DNA from: Lachnospiraceae bacterium UBA3273
Lineage (GTDB): Bacteria > Bacillota > Clostridia > Lachnospirales > Lachnospiraceae
Length of the DNA: 45,778 nucleotides
Reading direction: 5' to 3'
Assembly: GCA_002362385.1 (NCBI GenBank)
Contig: DEUB01000035.1
Location: 1 to 45,778 of the forward strand
A program made the position numbers and the translations under genes. Below the pieces are notes generated by a model. The model was not told the origin of the DNA. It was given only the letters and a program-made list of their open reading frames with translations, and searched no databases. Every line of letters starts with the position of its first letter. Position 1 is the first letter of the stretch. Shown here in pieces: positions 1-8,514 of the stretch.

Positions 1-24
1 CCTACAATAAACTTACGCTATCTT
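1..24. repeat. Left copy of 24-bp terminal inverted repeat
   Basis: The first 24 bases (beginning CCTACAATAAAC, ending CGCTATCTT) are the exact reverse complement of the last 24 bases of the window. The copy lies directly upstream of a sigma-A-type promoter whose -35 starts at 39. With a start near 74, the box is centred around -61.5. Just inside the box a loose direct repeat is seen (CTTACGCTAT at 12-21, CTTGCGTTAT at 22-31), but this is not shared with the right end. It could be a regulator site, a recombination site or the edge of a dispersed repeat. Confidence 0.9.
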
Positions 25-38
25 GCGTTATAGATTTA

Positions 39-67
39 TTGACAAGCCTGCAAGGAAGAAATATTAT
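39..67 (+). promoter_or_regulatory. Sigma-A promoter for the DUF4214 gene
   Basis: TTGACA at 39-44 and TATTAT at 62-67 are separated by 17 bp, a near-consensus housekeeping promoter. Transcription would start near 74 and give a leader of about 70 nt before the ATG at 145. The bases TATTGACAA (37-45) are also present at the same offset from the right-hand 24-bp repeat. Confidence 0.75.
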
Positions 68-144
68 TAATTAAATGGCATTTTTATCATGTGGAATTTT
101 ATGGGTAAAGGAATGCTGTAAATAAAAATGAGAGGGAGAGAGAC

Positions 145-1554
145 ATGAAGAAAAGGAAATTGCAACTATTAATTACAGTCATGCTGATTTTTATCCTGTC
201 AGCGCAGACGGTTTTGGCCGCAGACGGAGCGAGGCTGCTTATAAGCGGCGGCGAAGATGCTGAAAGCGTCAGTGAGAACGCAGAAGACATCAGCGGAAAT
301 GAAGTTCAGGAGGAAGCCGGACAGTTTTATTTTCAGGGCCCCGTTGATCTTAGTAACAACATATTGTCATTTTTATTGACAGATACCAACGGAAATCAGG
401 TATCGACCAAGGGCGAAGCAAGAAAAGTCAAGATCATTTTATCGGGAAACTTTACGAACAGCGGATATGTTCTTGATATGGATACGATTCATTATCTGGA
501 ACGGGAACTGGGTGGAAATTCCCGCGTTGAAATTATCGCAGGAGATACAAATGCGGTCGGCGCCGGACTTTTAAACGGTATTGCAGGTCAGTCCGGTTTT
601 CGTTTTACCCGTTTGTGCCAGGAAGGGGATTTCTTTGACGAAGCTATTTCTCTGGTAGCAATGGCTTGCGGCGCAAAAGGCAATTTTACTTATTATGTTC
701 CCGCTATGTATGTAGTCAATTCCAATAACGATATCGAATATGTTTCCATCGGTTACCATTTGGAGGAACTGGCTCCCCTCGTTAACTACGTAAGGGGCAT
801 GGACGACTATACCGGACGCGGCGAGGTCAGGGCTTTCGTAAGACGCCTTTATTCCTTTGTATTGAACAGGGAGCCTGATGCAGGCGGCTTAAATGACTGG
901 GTGGAAAAACTGATGAGCAAGCAGATCACAGGTAATGATGCTGCAGTCGGTTTCTTCTTCAGTAAAGAATTGGAAATGCGCAACGTCAGCGACAGCGAGT
1001 TTGTGGAACTGCTTTATAAGGTTATGATGAACAGGGATTCCGACCCTTCGGGAAAGGCATACTGGATGAACATGTTAAATAACGGCGTATCCAGAAGAGG
1101 CGTATTTAACGGTTTTGCCGGTTCGGCGGAATTTGACAATATTTGCAATAACTATGGTATTAACAGAGGAACGACCACAGCTTTGGAAGGCAGGGACAAA
1201 AATTACGGAGCTACTCTGTTTGTGGCAAGATTATATACCCAGGCTCTGGGCAGACCTTACGATGTGGACGGTCTGAATGACTGGTGCAACCGTATTGTAA
1301 GCGGCGGCTGGAGCGTAACGGATGTATCCACAACAGGATTCTTTGAGTCCCCTGAATTCCGCAACAAGAATTTAAATAATGAAGACTATGTAAAGGTTCT
1401 GTACCGCACTTTCCTGGGAAGGGAATACGATGCGGCAGGTCTGGCAGACTGGGTAGGCAAATTAAACTCCGGAGCGATGGACCGTACTCAGGTTCTGAAA
1501 GGATTTTCCAATTCTCCTGAGTTTGCCAATATTATGAGAGAGTACGGATTATAG
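145..1554 (+). CDS. Secreted DUF4214-repeat protein
   Basis: This 469-residue protein has an N-terminal signal peptide (KKRK, then a hydrophobic core, with probable cleavage after VLAA near residue 26). A middle part of about 200 residues is unrecognised. Residues from about 225 carry four DUF4214-type repeats, recognisable by LYxxxLxREPDxxGLxxW and a following F(F/A)xSxEF. DUF4214 repeats occur in surface and extracellular proteins, often in organisms with elaborate glycans; their biochemical role is not settled. GGGAG at 134-138 sits 6 bp before the ATG. The gene has its own promoter (39-67) and terminator (1595-1630), so it is probably monocistronic. Confidence 0.8.
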   Translation: MKKRKLQLLITVMLIFILSAQTVLAADGARLLISGGEDAESVSENAEDISGNEVQEEAGQFYFQGPVDLSNNILSFLLTDTNGNQVSTKGEARKVKIILSGNFTNSGYVLDMDTIHYLERELGGNSRVEIIAGDTNAVGAGLLNGIAGQSGFRFTRLCQEGDFFDEAISLVAMACGAKGNFTYYVPAMYVVNSNNDIEYVSIGYHLEELAPLVNYVRGMDDYTGRGEVRAFVRRLYSFVLNREPDAGGLNDWVEKLMSKQITGNDAAVGFFFSKELEMRNVSDSEFVELLYKVMMNRDSDPSGKAYWMNMLNNGVSRRGVFNGFAGSAEFDNICNNYGINRGTTTALEGRDKNYGATLFVARLYTQALGRPYDVDGLNDWCNRIVSGGWSVTDVSTTGFFESPEFRNKNLNNEDYVKVLYRTFLGREYDAAGLADWVGKLNSGAMDRTQVLKGFSNSPEFANIMREYGL

Positions 1555-1594
1555 GATCTTTCAGTGGAACTGAATATTGTATAGCAATAGAAGG

Positions 1595-1630
1595 GCTGTC
1601 GGGAAATCGGATTTTCCGGCAGCTTTTATA
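1595..1630 (+). terminator. Intrinsic terminator after the DUF4214 gene
   Basis: A GC-rich inverted repeat (GCTGTCGGGA at 1595-1604 pairing with TTCCGGCAGC at 1614-1623, with G-U pairs) is followed by TTTTAT. Confidence 0.75.
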
Positions 1631-1651
1631 TTGATTTTATGGAATTATATA

Positions 1652-1679
1652 TTAAGTTTTTATAAGATTATGCCGAAAT
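1652..1679 (+). promoter_or_regulatory. Possible sigma-D (flagellar) promoter upstream of mbl
   Basis: TTAAG at 1652-1656, then 16 bp, then CCGAAAT at 1673-1679 resembles the Gram-positive flagellar sigma-D pattern CTAAA-N16-CCGATAT, differing at one base in the -10 and two in the -35. The downstream operon contains flagellar rod genes, which fits. The region 1680-1837 shows no further gene; there is a weak hairpin (GCAGAA...TTCTGC) around 1710-1735. Confidence 0.35.
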
Positions 1680-1837
1680 ATTATTCAGCATGGATGCGTG
1701 GAAAGAGGGCAGAAGGAACTGTTTTGTTTTCTGCGCATTTTTGTATTTAAAAACTTCATATTTGCTGAGGATGCAGGTTTTTGTCGATAATTTTTTTATG
1801 AAAATCATGAAAAATATATGAATTCCAATAAAACCCT

Positions 1838-1866
1838 TTGAAAAACCCTATGAAGTGCGCTATAAT
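1838..1866 (+). promoter_or_regulatory. Sigma-A promoter for the mbl operon
   Basis: TTGAAA at 1838-1843 and a perfect TATAAT at 1861-1866 are separated by 17 bp. The predicted transcript starts near 1873, about 60 nt before the mbl start codon. Confidence 0.75.
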
Positions 1867-1932
1867 AAAGCGATATGCGAATTTAGACCTACGGGTTGAT
1901 GTATAGATAGAAAGCAGAAAGGGGTTTGTACA

Positions 1933-2928
1933 ATGAAGTACACAGATATTGGAATTGACTTGGGAACAGCCAGCATACTGGTTTATATAAGAGGGAAGGG
2001 CGTCGTCTTAAAGGAGCCCAGCGTAGTCGCTTTTGACAGAGACACCAATAAGATCCGTGCCATCGGGGAAGATGCGAGGCTGATGTTGGGAAGAACGCCG
2101 GGAAATATTATGGCGGTAAGACCTTTACGCCAGGGCGTCATTTCTGATTATACGGTAACGGAAAAAATGATGAAATACTTCATTCAGAAGGCTCTGGGCA
2201 AAAAGTCCTTTAGAAAGCCGAGGATTGTGGTATGCGTACCCAGCGGCGTAACAGAGGTCGAAAAGAAAGCGGTAGAAGACGCTACCTATCAGGCCGGCGC
2301 AAGGGATGTTTCCTTGATCGAAGAACCTATTGCGGCTGCGATCGGCGCGGGCATTGATATTTCCAAGCCCTGCGGCAACATGATCGTAGATATTGGCGGC
2401 GGCACCACAGACGTGGCTGTCATTTCTTTAAGCGGAACGGTTGTCAGCGCTTCCATTAAGGTGGCGGGAGACGATTTTGACGAAGCCATTGTCCGTTATA
2501 TGCGTAAAAAACACAATCTGCTGATCGGCGAGCGGACGGCAGAGGACCTGAAAATAAAGATCGGATGTGCCTACAAGCGTCCCGAGGTAGATACTATGGA
2601 AGTCAGAGGACGTAATCTTGTGACGGGACTTCCCAAAACGGTAAAGGTTACCTCAGAAGAGACAGAAGAGGCATTAAGGGAGACTACGGCACAGATCATT
2701 GAGACGATCCACAGCGTTTTGGAGAAGACTCCTCCGGAACTGGCGGCTGATATTGCCGACAGGGGAATCGTATTGACCGGAGGCGGAAGTCTTTTGAGAG
2801 GGCTTGAGGAACTGATCGAGGTTAAAACGGGGATTAATACCATGACGGCGGAGGATCCCATGACATGCGTGGCAGTCGGAACCGGCAAATATGTAGAAGT
2901 TTTGGCAGACTTTAAAGGCGAATATTAA
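1933..2928 (+). CDS. mbl: MreB-family cell-shape actin (Mbl)
   Basis: This 331-residue bacterial actin polymerises under the membrane and directs lateral-wall synthesis. The phosphate-1 loop GIDLGTAS (near residue 7), the phosphate-2 loop DIGGGTTDVAVIS (near residue 150) and the adenosine motif LTGGGSLLRGL (near residue 285) are all intact, and the length is normal. The symbol mbl rather than mreB rests on context: in Bacillus subtilis mbl lies directly before flhO and flhP, the same order as here, while mreCD are absent. An AAAGGGG ribosome site precedes the ATG. The gene is the first of an operon with the rod genes, under the promoter at 1838-1866. Confidence 0.9.
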   Translation: MKYTDIGIDLGTASILVYIRGKGVVLKEPSVVAFDRDTNKIRAIGEDARLMLGRTPGNIMAVRPLRQGVISDYTVTEKMMKYFIQKALGKKSFRKPRIVVCVPSGVTEVEKKAVEDATYQAGARDVSLIEEPIAAAIGAGIDISKPCGNMIVDIGGGTTDVAVISLSGTVVSASIKVAGDDFDEAIVRYMRKKHNLLIGERTAEDLKIKIGCAYKRPEVDTMEVRGRNLVTGLPKTVKVTSEETEEALRETTAQIIETIHSVLEKTPPELAADIADRGIVLTGGGSLLRGLEELIEVKTGINTMTAEDPMTCVAVGTGKYVEVLADFKGEY

Positions 2929-2957
2929 TTCCCGCCTTTCATCAGGAGGTTTATTTT

Positions 2958-3731
2958 ATGGTCAAAGGGTTATATACCGCTTATACCGGTATGCTGAATC
3001 AGCAGAATAAAATGGATGTTATCTCCAACAATCTGGCAAATGCAGCGGTCACAGGATACAAAAAGGAAGGTTCGACCAGCCAATCCTTTGATACGGTGCT
3101 GGCCTATAAGATCAGGGATCGGTCCATCGGAGTGCATACCCAGAGGATCGGCGGTATGAATCTGGGTGTGAAGATCGGGGAAAATTATACCGATTATACC
3201 CAGGGACCCTTTAAGAATACGGACAATACATATGACTTAGCTATTTCGGGAAACGGTTTTTTCTGCGTCCAGTTTACCAATAAAGCGGGAGTGACCAGTA
3301 CCAAGTATACCAGGGACGGTTCTTTTACCTTAAATGTAAACGGTTACCTGGTAACCAAGGACGGCGATTACGTGTTGGACAATAACGGGAACAGGATCCG
3401 CTTAGATCCCTTAAGCACATCCCGGATCGATGAAAACGGTACGATCTTCCAAAATGACAGAGCCGTAGCAAGGATCGGGCTTCAGGATTTTGAGGATTAC
3501 AATTATCTGGAGCATTACGGCGAAAACTATTATCAGCCCGTAGAAGGTTACCGTTTCAAGAATGCCGACGGTCAGATCATTGAAGGCTATCTGGAAGCAT
3601 CCAACGTACAGGTGGTTCAGGAAATGGTCGAGATGATCAGTGTGACCAGGACCTATGAAAGCAACCAGAAGGTAATCCAGACAATAGATTCGACTTTGGA
3701 TAAAGCGGTAAATCAGCTTGGTTCGGTATAG
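2958..3731 (+). CDS. flgF: Flagellar basal-body rod protein FlgF/FlhO
   Basis: This 257-residue axial protein forms part of the flagellar rod. It carries the N-terminal rod signature (SNNLANAAVTGYKKEG, residues about 24-40) and the C-terminal coiled segment GYLEASNVQVVQEMVEM that is shared by all flagellar rod and hook proteins. It is the shorter and first of two paralogues here and matches the position of B. subtilis flhO. AGGAGG at 2944-2949 gives a strong ribosome site. It is 29 bp after mbl with no promoter between, so it is probably cotranscribed. Confidence 0.88.
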   Translation: MVKGLYTAYTGMLNQQNKMDVISNNLANAAVTGYKKEGSTSQSFDTVLAYKIRDRSIGVHTQRIGGMNLGVKIGENYTDYTQGPFKNTDNTYDLAISGNGFFCVQFTNKAGVTSTKYTRDGSFTLNVNGYLVTKDGDYVLDNNGNRIRLDPLSTSRIDENGTIFQNDRAVARIGLQDFEDYNYLEHYGENYYQPVEGYRFKNADGQIIEGYLEASNVQVVQEMVEMISVTRTYESNQKVIQTIDSTLDKAVNQLGSV

Positions 3732-3743
3732 GAGGAAAAGTAA

Positions 3744-4562
3744 ATGGTTAGATCTTTATGGTCTGCGGCAACAGGTATGATCGCCCAGCAGACAAATGTT
3801 GATACGATAGCACATAATCTTTCCAATGTAAATACGACGGGTTATAAAGCGGAGGTGGCGGAATTTAAGAGCCTGCTGTACCAGACGCTTCAGACGAAGA
3901 CCACAACGGCCAACGGTGCAAACAAACCCATCAGTGCACAGGTCGGACTGGGTACGAGAAACTCTTCCATCACTTCTATTTTCAAGGAAGGTCCTTTTCT
4001 CGAGTCAAGAAGCGACAGCGCTTTTGCTATTGACGGGGAAGGCTTTTTTGCGGTCAGAACCGGCAGGGGCGAGATCCAGTATACCAGAAACGGTAATTTT
4101 ACCTGGGCTATCGGCAATAACAGATTGAATTTAACGACCTCCGACGGCTATTCTGTGTTGGATACCAATGGAAGGCCCATTACCGTTCCCGCTAACTATA
4201 AGGCTTCGGAAATTACCGTTACTTCAGACGGACAGATCTGCTATCCCGACGCCAACAATAATCCCCAGCCTTTGGGAATGACCATCGGTCTGTTCCAGTT
4301 CCAGAATCCGGCAGGGTTGGAAAAGGTAAGCAACAGCTTATTCAGGGTAACGGCAGCCAGCGGGCAGGCCATTAACGAGGCGACTACCAACATTGCCATT
4401 ACAAGAAGCGGGATCGTACAGGGTTATCTGGAAGGCTCCAATGTTCAGGTCGTGGATGAAATGGTAAATCTGATCGTTGCCCAGCGCGCTTATGAAATGA
4501 ATTCCAAGGCGATCCAGGCTTCAGACGACATGATGGGCCAGGCAAACCAGCTTAGAAGTTAA
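3744..4562 (+). CDS. flgG: Flagellar basal-body rod protein FlgG/FlhP
   Basis: This 272-residue protein is the distal rod subunit. The N-terminal motif AHNLSNVNTTGYK (about residues 23-35) and the C-terminal GYLEGSNVQVVDEMVNL plus RAYEMNSKAIQ (about 228-262) are classic for FlgG. It is 12 bp downstream of flgF with a GGAGG site and corresponds to B. subtilis flhP. The paralogous pair and its place after mbl make the assignment secure; whether the organism names it flgG or flhP is a matter of convention. Confidence 0.9.
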   Translation: MVRSLWSAATGMIAQQTNVDTIAHNLSNVNTTGYKAEVAEFKSLLYQTLQTKTTTANGANKPISAQVGLGTRNSSITSIFKEGPFLESRSDSAFAIDGEGFFAVRTGRGEIQYTRNGNFTWAIGNNRLNLTTSDGYSVLDTNGRPITVPANYKASEITVTSDGQICYPDANNNPQPLGMTIGLFQFQNPAGLEKVSNSLFRVTAASGQAINEATTNIAITRSGIVQGYLEGSNVQVVDEMVNLIVAQRAYEMNSKAIQASDDMMGQANQLRS

Positions 4563-4575
4563 GGAGTGAACAAAA

Positions 4576-4923
4576 ATGGATCTTAGCAGTATCGGTGCAT
4601 ATTATAATGATTTGGCCAGCCGGGTACCGGCTTCGGCACAAAAGATCTCCCAGTTGTCTGAGGAGGAAATAAAGACAAAGTCCGACGATGAGCTGATGGA
4701 AGTCTGCAAACAGTTTGAGTCCTATTTTCTGGAGCAGGTGTTCAAGGAAATGGCAAAGACAACTTCCCTTTTGGGAGAGGATGAGGACGGTTCTTCTTCA
4801 CAGATGGTGGACTATTTTATGGAAAACACCATTGCCGAGCTGGCAAGCCAGTCAACGGAGCAGAACAGTTTAGGGCTTGCGCAAACCTTATATGAGCAGA
4901 TGAAACGCAATTACGGTCTTTAA
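4576..4923 (+). CDS. flgJ: FlgJ-type rod-binding protein
   Basis: This 115-residue protein consists only of the FlgJ N-terminal rod-binding domain, with CKQFESYFLEQVFKEMAKT at about residues 44-62 and the SLGLAQTLYEQM-like end. The muramidase domain of proteobacterial FlgJ is absent, as is usual in Firmicutes. It probably helps cap or chaperone rod assembly at the cell-wall side. It lies 13 bp after flgG and ends the operon before a strong terminator at 4949. Confidence 0.85.
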   Translation: MDLSSIGAYYNDLASRVPASAQKISQLSEEEIKTKSDDELMEVCKQFESYFLEQVFKEMAKTTSLLGEDEDGSSSQMVDYFMENTIAELASQSTEQNSLGLAQTLYEQMKRNYGL

Positions 4924-4948
4924 TTTTTTAGTACAATCAAATATCCGG

Positions 4949-4975
4949 GGCTGTCCGATGGACAGCCTCTTTGTG
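4949..4975 (+). terminator. Intrinsic terminator ending the mbl-flg operon
   Basis: A perfect 8-bp stem (GGCTGTCC at 4949-4956, loop GAT, GGACAGCC at 4960-4967) is followed by TCTTTGT. It lies between flgJ and recD2. Confidence 0.8.
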
Positions 4976-5021
4976 CGTTTATATGTTTTATGCGCAAAAA
5001 TGCCGGGAAGGAAAGAGAAGG

Positions 5022-7307
5022 ATGCCAGATATGGAAAGAGCGGTAATTCAGGGATATGTGGACCGCGTTATTTTTGAAAATCCTGAAAACGGATATGCGG
5101 TATTGGCAGTGAGCAACGATAAGATCGAAGTGACGGTTACGGGAAGGTTTCAGGGAATCGAAGCAGGGGAAAGAGTGCGGATCGAGGGAGTTTATAAAGA
5201 GCACCAGAGCTATGGGGAACAGCTTCAGATGGAATCCTATGAGATCCTTCCGCCTGACGACTGCAAAAGCATCGAGCGTTATTTGGGTTCGGGAGCGGTC
5301 AAGGGAGTGGGGGGAAAGCTGGCGGCAAGGATCGTGAAAAAGTTCGGCGAGGATACCTTCCGGATCATAGAAGAAGAGCCCGAGCGCCTTAAAGAGATCA
5401 AGGGGATCAGCGAGAGAATCGCCAGAGAGATTGCTGAGCAGGTCTATGAAAAAAAGGAAATGCGGCGCGCCATGCTGTTCTTGCAGGAATATGGCATAAC
5501 GGATAAGCTTGCCGTAAAGATTTATGAGCGATATGGGGACGGGCTTTACGACATGCTCCGGACCAATCCTTATAAAATGGCGGAAGATATCGACGGCGTG
5601 GGGTTTAAAAGAGCAGATGAAATTGCAAAAAAAGCGGGAATTCTCGTGGATTCCGAATACCGTATCAGATGCGGGCTGCTTTATGCCCTGTCCCAGGCTC
5701 TTTCGGCAGGGCATACCTGTCTTCCGGAGAATATACTGATACAAAACGGGTGTAATCTTTTGGGACTTTCGGGAGAAGAGATCGCAGTCCAGCTGACCAA
5801 CCTGATCATGGAGCATAAGATCATTACGAGAAAGGAAACGGAAGAAGGGCCTCTTTTTGTTTACAGTCCCGCTTCCTACAGAGCGGAGAGCCAGTGTGCG
5901 GCGCTCCTTAAGGAGCTGGATATGTGCTTTTTTGAAGAAGGGCAGGAACGCTTATCAAAAGAAGAAAGTATGATTTATGATAAAATCCAGAAAATAGAGG
6001 ATGAAAGCGGGCTTGTTCTGGACGAAATGCAGAGAGAGGCGGTTTTAAAGGCTATCCGGCATGGGGTCATGGTCCTTACGGGAGGGCCGGGAACCGGAAA
6101 AACCACCACGATCCATATTATGCTCAAATATTTTGAGCGGGAGCAGATGGAGATAGAACTGGCGGCGCCTACCGGAAGAGCGGCTAAGCGTATGAGCGAA
6201 GCCTGCGGCATGGAGGCGAGGACGATCCACAGGCTGTTAGAGGTATCCGGCGCGGCGGATGATGAAGGCGGGGGAAAAGGATTCGGAAGAAATGCGGAGT
6301 ATCCGCTAGAAGCAGATGTTATTATTGTGGATGAAATGTCCATGGTGGATATTTTCCTGTTTCAGGCTTTATTGTCGGCCATTTCCCGGGGAACCAGGCT
6401 GATCTTGGTAGGGGATATGGACCAGCTTCCCAGCGTGGGTCCGGGCTGTGTTTTAAAGGATCTGATCGAAAGCCGGGCATATTCCGTGGCGATGCTGCAT
6501 AAAATTTTCAGGCAGGCGGCGGAAAGCGATATTGTTATGAACGCCCACAGGATACATGACGGAAAACCTGTCCGGATCCATAATAAGGACAGCAGGGATT
6601 TTTATTTTCTGAAAAGGAATGATCCCAATGTGATATACAACAATATCGTACAGCTTGTTACGGACAAACTTCCCAGATATGTAAAAGCCTCTCCGCTGGA
6701 TATCCAGGTGCTGACGCCAATGAAAAAGGGAGCCATGGGGGTGGAGGCTTTAAACGGGATCCTGCAACGGTTTATCAATCCGCCCGGAAAGGAAAAAAAA
6801 GAGCGCCTTGCCGGAGATACCCTTTTCAGGGAAGGGGATAAGGTCATGCAGACAAAAAACAACTATAAGCTGGAGTGGGAAGTGGCGGGGCCTTATAATC
6901 TGATTATTGAAAGAGGCCAGGGGGTTTTTAACGGCGACATTGGGATCATAAAGGAGATCAATGAATATGCGTCCCTTCTTTTGGTGGAATTTGATGAAGG
7001 CAGGCAGGTGCATTACCGTTTTGAGGAACTGGATGAGCTGGAGCTTGCCTATGCCATTACCATACACAAATCACAGGGAAGCGAATATCCGGCGGTGGTA
7101 GTCCCTTTATTGGGGGTTCCGGGGCTTTTGACCTACCGCAATCTTTTATATACGGCAGTGACCCGGGCGAAGAAATGCGTGACCATTCTGGGGGATGAAG
7201 GGATCATGGAAAATATGATCGCAGGAGAGAATAAACAGAAAAGATATACCGGATTGTGTTACCGGATCGGGGAAATGGAGAGAATGCGCGGAAAGGAAAA
7301 GGATTGA
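5022..7307 (+). CDS. recD2: ATP-dependent 5'-3' DNA helicase RecD2
   Basis: This is a superfamily 1 helicase of 761 residues, the usual length of RecD2, which acts in DNA repair without RecBC. An N-terminal OB-like part is followed by helix-hairpin-helix segments (KGVGGKLAARIVKKFG and GISERIAREI, about residues 90-140). Then come the Walker A GGPGTGKTTT (near 353), Walker B VDEMSMVD (near 435) and the C-terminal motifs TIHKSQGSEYPAVVV and YTAVTRAKK. I chose the ATG at 5022 because an upstream in-frame start at 4971 overlaps the preceding terminator; GGAAGGAAAG lies just before 5022, and an ATG at 5031 is also possible. It overlaps comF by 4 bp. Confidence 0.9.
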   Translation: MPDMERAVIQGYVDRVIFENPENGYAVLAVSNDKIEVTVTGRFQGIEAGERVRIEGVYKEHQSYGEQLQMESYEILPPDDCKSIERYLGSGAVKGVGGKLAARIVKKFGEDTFRIIEEEPERLKEIKGISERIAREIAEQVYEKKEMRRAMLFLQEYGITDKLAVKIYERYGDGLYDMLRTNPYKMAEDIDGVGFKRADEIAKKAGILVDSEYRIRCGLLYALSQALSAGHTCLPENILIQNGCNLLGLSGEEIAVQLTNLIMEHKIITRKETEEGPLFVYSPASYRAESQCAALLKELDMCFFEEGQERLSKEESMIYDKIQKIEDESGLVLDEMQREAVLKAIRHGVMVLTGGPGTGKTTTIHIMLKYFEREQMEIELAAPTGRAAKRMSEACGMEARTIHRLLEVSGAADDEGGGKGFGRNAEYPLEADVIIVDEMSMVDIFLFQALLSAISRGTRLILVGDMDQLPSVGPGCVLKDLIESRAYSVAMLHKIFRQAAESDIVMNAHRIHDGKPVRIHNKDSRDFYFLKRNDPNVIYNNIVQLVTDKLPRYVKASPLDIQVLTPMKKGAMGVEALNGILQRFINPPGKEKKERLAGDTLFREGDKVMQTKNNYKLEWEVAGPYNLIIERGQGVFNGDIGIIKEINEYASLLLVEFDEGRQVHYRFEELDELELAYAITIHKSQGSEYPAVVVPLLGVPGLLTYRNLLYTAVTRAKKCVTILGDEGIMENMIAGENKQKRYTGLCYRIGEMERMRGKEKD

Positions 7308-8071
7308 CGGAAGTTTTAAAGAAGATACAAAAAAGGGCGGCAAAGGCGGATGCAGGAAATAAAATAATGGATGTTATATTTCCTTTGAGATGCCCTGTCT
7401 GCGACAGGCCGGTCCCTTATCCGGAAAGACGACAGGGGGTCTGCCCGGAATGCAGAGAAGGCTTTTTGCTCATCAAAGGCGCCAGATGCTGTCTGTGCGG
7501 CAGAAAGCTTGCGGGTAGTGAAGAAGAGCTGTGCCGGGACTGCAGGATAAACGGCGGTAGACATTGTTATACAAAAGGGATCGCCCTGTATGAGTATAAC
7601 GATATGATGCGGGAGGCCGTTTACCGTTTCAAATATGAAGGCCGCAGGGAATATGCGGGTTTTTTCGGCAAAATGATGGCAAAGCAGTTTGGAAATGCGG
7701 TAAAAAGGGCGGGAGTGGAAGGGATCATTCCGGTTCCCCTCCATGCAAAAAGGGAAGCTGAAAGGGGATATAACCAGGCGGGACTTTTGGCGGCGGCTTT
7801 CGGAGCGGAAATACAGATGCCGGTCTATGAAAAATATGTTATCCGCGTTAGAAATACACCTCCTATGAAAGCCCTTGCCGGGACAAACAGACAAAATAAT
7901 TTGAAAAAGGCTTTCAAAATAGGGCAAAATGATGTAAAATTGAATATAACTATAATTGTAGACGATATTTACACAACAGGCAGTACCATTGATGCTGTGG
8001 CCGGAGTGTTGTTGGAAGCCGGTATTTCGCGGGTTTATTTTATGACACTGGCAATTGGCAAAGACTTTTGA
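7304..8071 (+). CDS. comF: ComF family phosphoribosyltransferase-like protein
   Basis: ComF proteins combine an N-terminal zinc ribbon with a phosphoribosyltransferase fold and are linked to DNA uptake and recombination. Here the zinc part shows CPVC, CPEC, CCLC and CRDC pairs (residues about 23-80), and the C-terminal PRPP loop reads VDDIYTTGST. A TTG at 7304 overlapping the recD2 stop codon (TTGA), with AAGGAAAAGG just upstream, is the best start and gives 255 residues. An ATG at 7256 would add 16 residues inside recD2 and looks unlikely. The next gene is yvyF, as in B. subtilis (comFC-yvyF). ComFA is not in the window. Confidence 0.87.
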   Translation: MTEVLKKIQKRAAKADAGNKIMDVIFPLRCPVCDRPVPYPERRQGVCPECREGFLLIKGARCCLCGRKLAGSEEELCRDCRINGGRHCYTKGIALYEYNDMMREAVYRFKYEGRREYAGFFGKMMAKQFGNAVKRAGVEGIIPVPLHAKREAERGYNQAGLLAAAFGAEIQMPVYEKYVIRVRNTPPMKALAGTNRQNNLKKAFKIGQNDVKLNITIIVDDIYTTGSTIDAVAGVLLEAGISRVYFMTLAIGKDF

Positions 8072-8087
8072 ACGGAGGGTGCATAGG

Positions 8088-8495
8088 ATGAATGTAACAA
8101 ATTGCAGAAAGTGTGGAAGATTATTTAATCATATATCGGGGCCGTGTGTGTGCCCTGCATGCAAGGAACGGGCAGAAAAGAAATTTCAGGAAGTAAAGGA
8201 ATATATCCGTGCCCATACGAACTGCCCCATGGCAGAGGTGTGTGAGGAGTGCGACGTCGAGCCCAAACAGATCCAGCAATGGATCAGGGAAGAGAGGCTG
8301 CAGTTTGCAGAAGATTCCCCGATCAAGGTAACCTGTGAAAACTGCGGGGCGTCTATCGGAAGCGGAAGATTCTGCGCCAAGTGCAAAAATGAAATGGCGA
8401 AGACCTTCAGCGGCGCCATCCGCAAGCCTGAAGCGCCCAAAAAGGAACATGAAGTAAAGCCGGGGGATAATAAAAACAAGATGAGATTCTTATAA
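8088..8495 (+). CDS. yvyF: YvyF-type flagellar operon zinc protein
   Basis: This 135-residue protein matches the flagellar-operon YvyF family: an N-terminal zinc finger (CRKC...CPACKE), a central helix-turn-helix-like segment (PKQIQQWIREERLQF) and a second zinc knuckle (CENC...CAKC). In B. subtilis YvyF is a post-transcriptional regulator of flagellin-related expression, sited between comFC and flgM. Here flgM, flgK and flgL do not follow. The start at 8088 is set by GGAGGG at 8074-8079 and by family length; an in-frame ATG at 8055 inside comF has no such site. Confidence 0.82.
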   Translation: MNVTNCRKCGRLFNHISGPCVCPACKERAEKKFQEVKEYIRAHTNCPMAEVCEECDVEPKQIQQWIREERLQFAEDSPIKVTCENCGASIGSGRFCAKCKNEMAKTFSGAIRKPEAPKKEHEVKPGDNKNKMRFL

Positions 8496-8514
8496 GAATC
8501 GGCGGGGTTAGGCT

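Noticed and set aside
4971..5021. Upstream extension of recD2
   Set aside because: It would start inside the terminator stem-loop region and has no ribosome site.
4920..5816. Long open frame (298 codons) on the minus strand
   Set aside because: It lies antisense to recD2, which has clear helicase motifs, and its translation shows no family resemblance.
7316..7927. Minus-strand frame of 203 codons
   Set aside because: It is the shadow of comF, whose zinc and phosphoribosyltransferase motifs are unmistakable.
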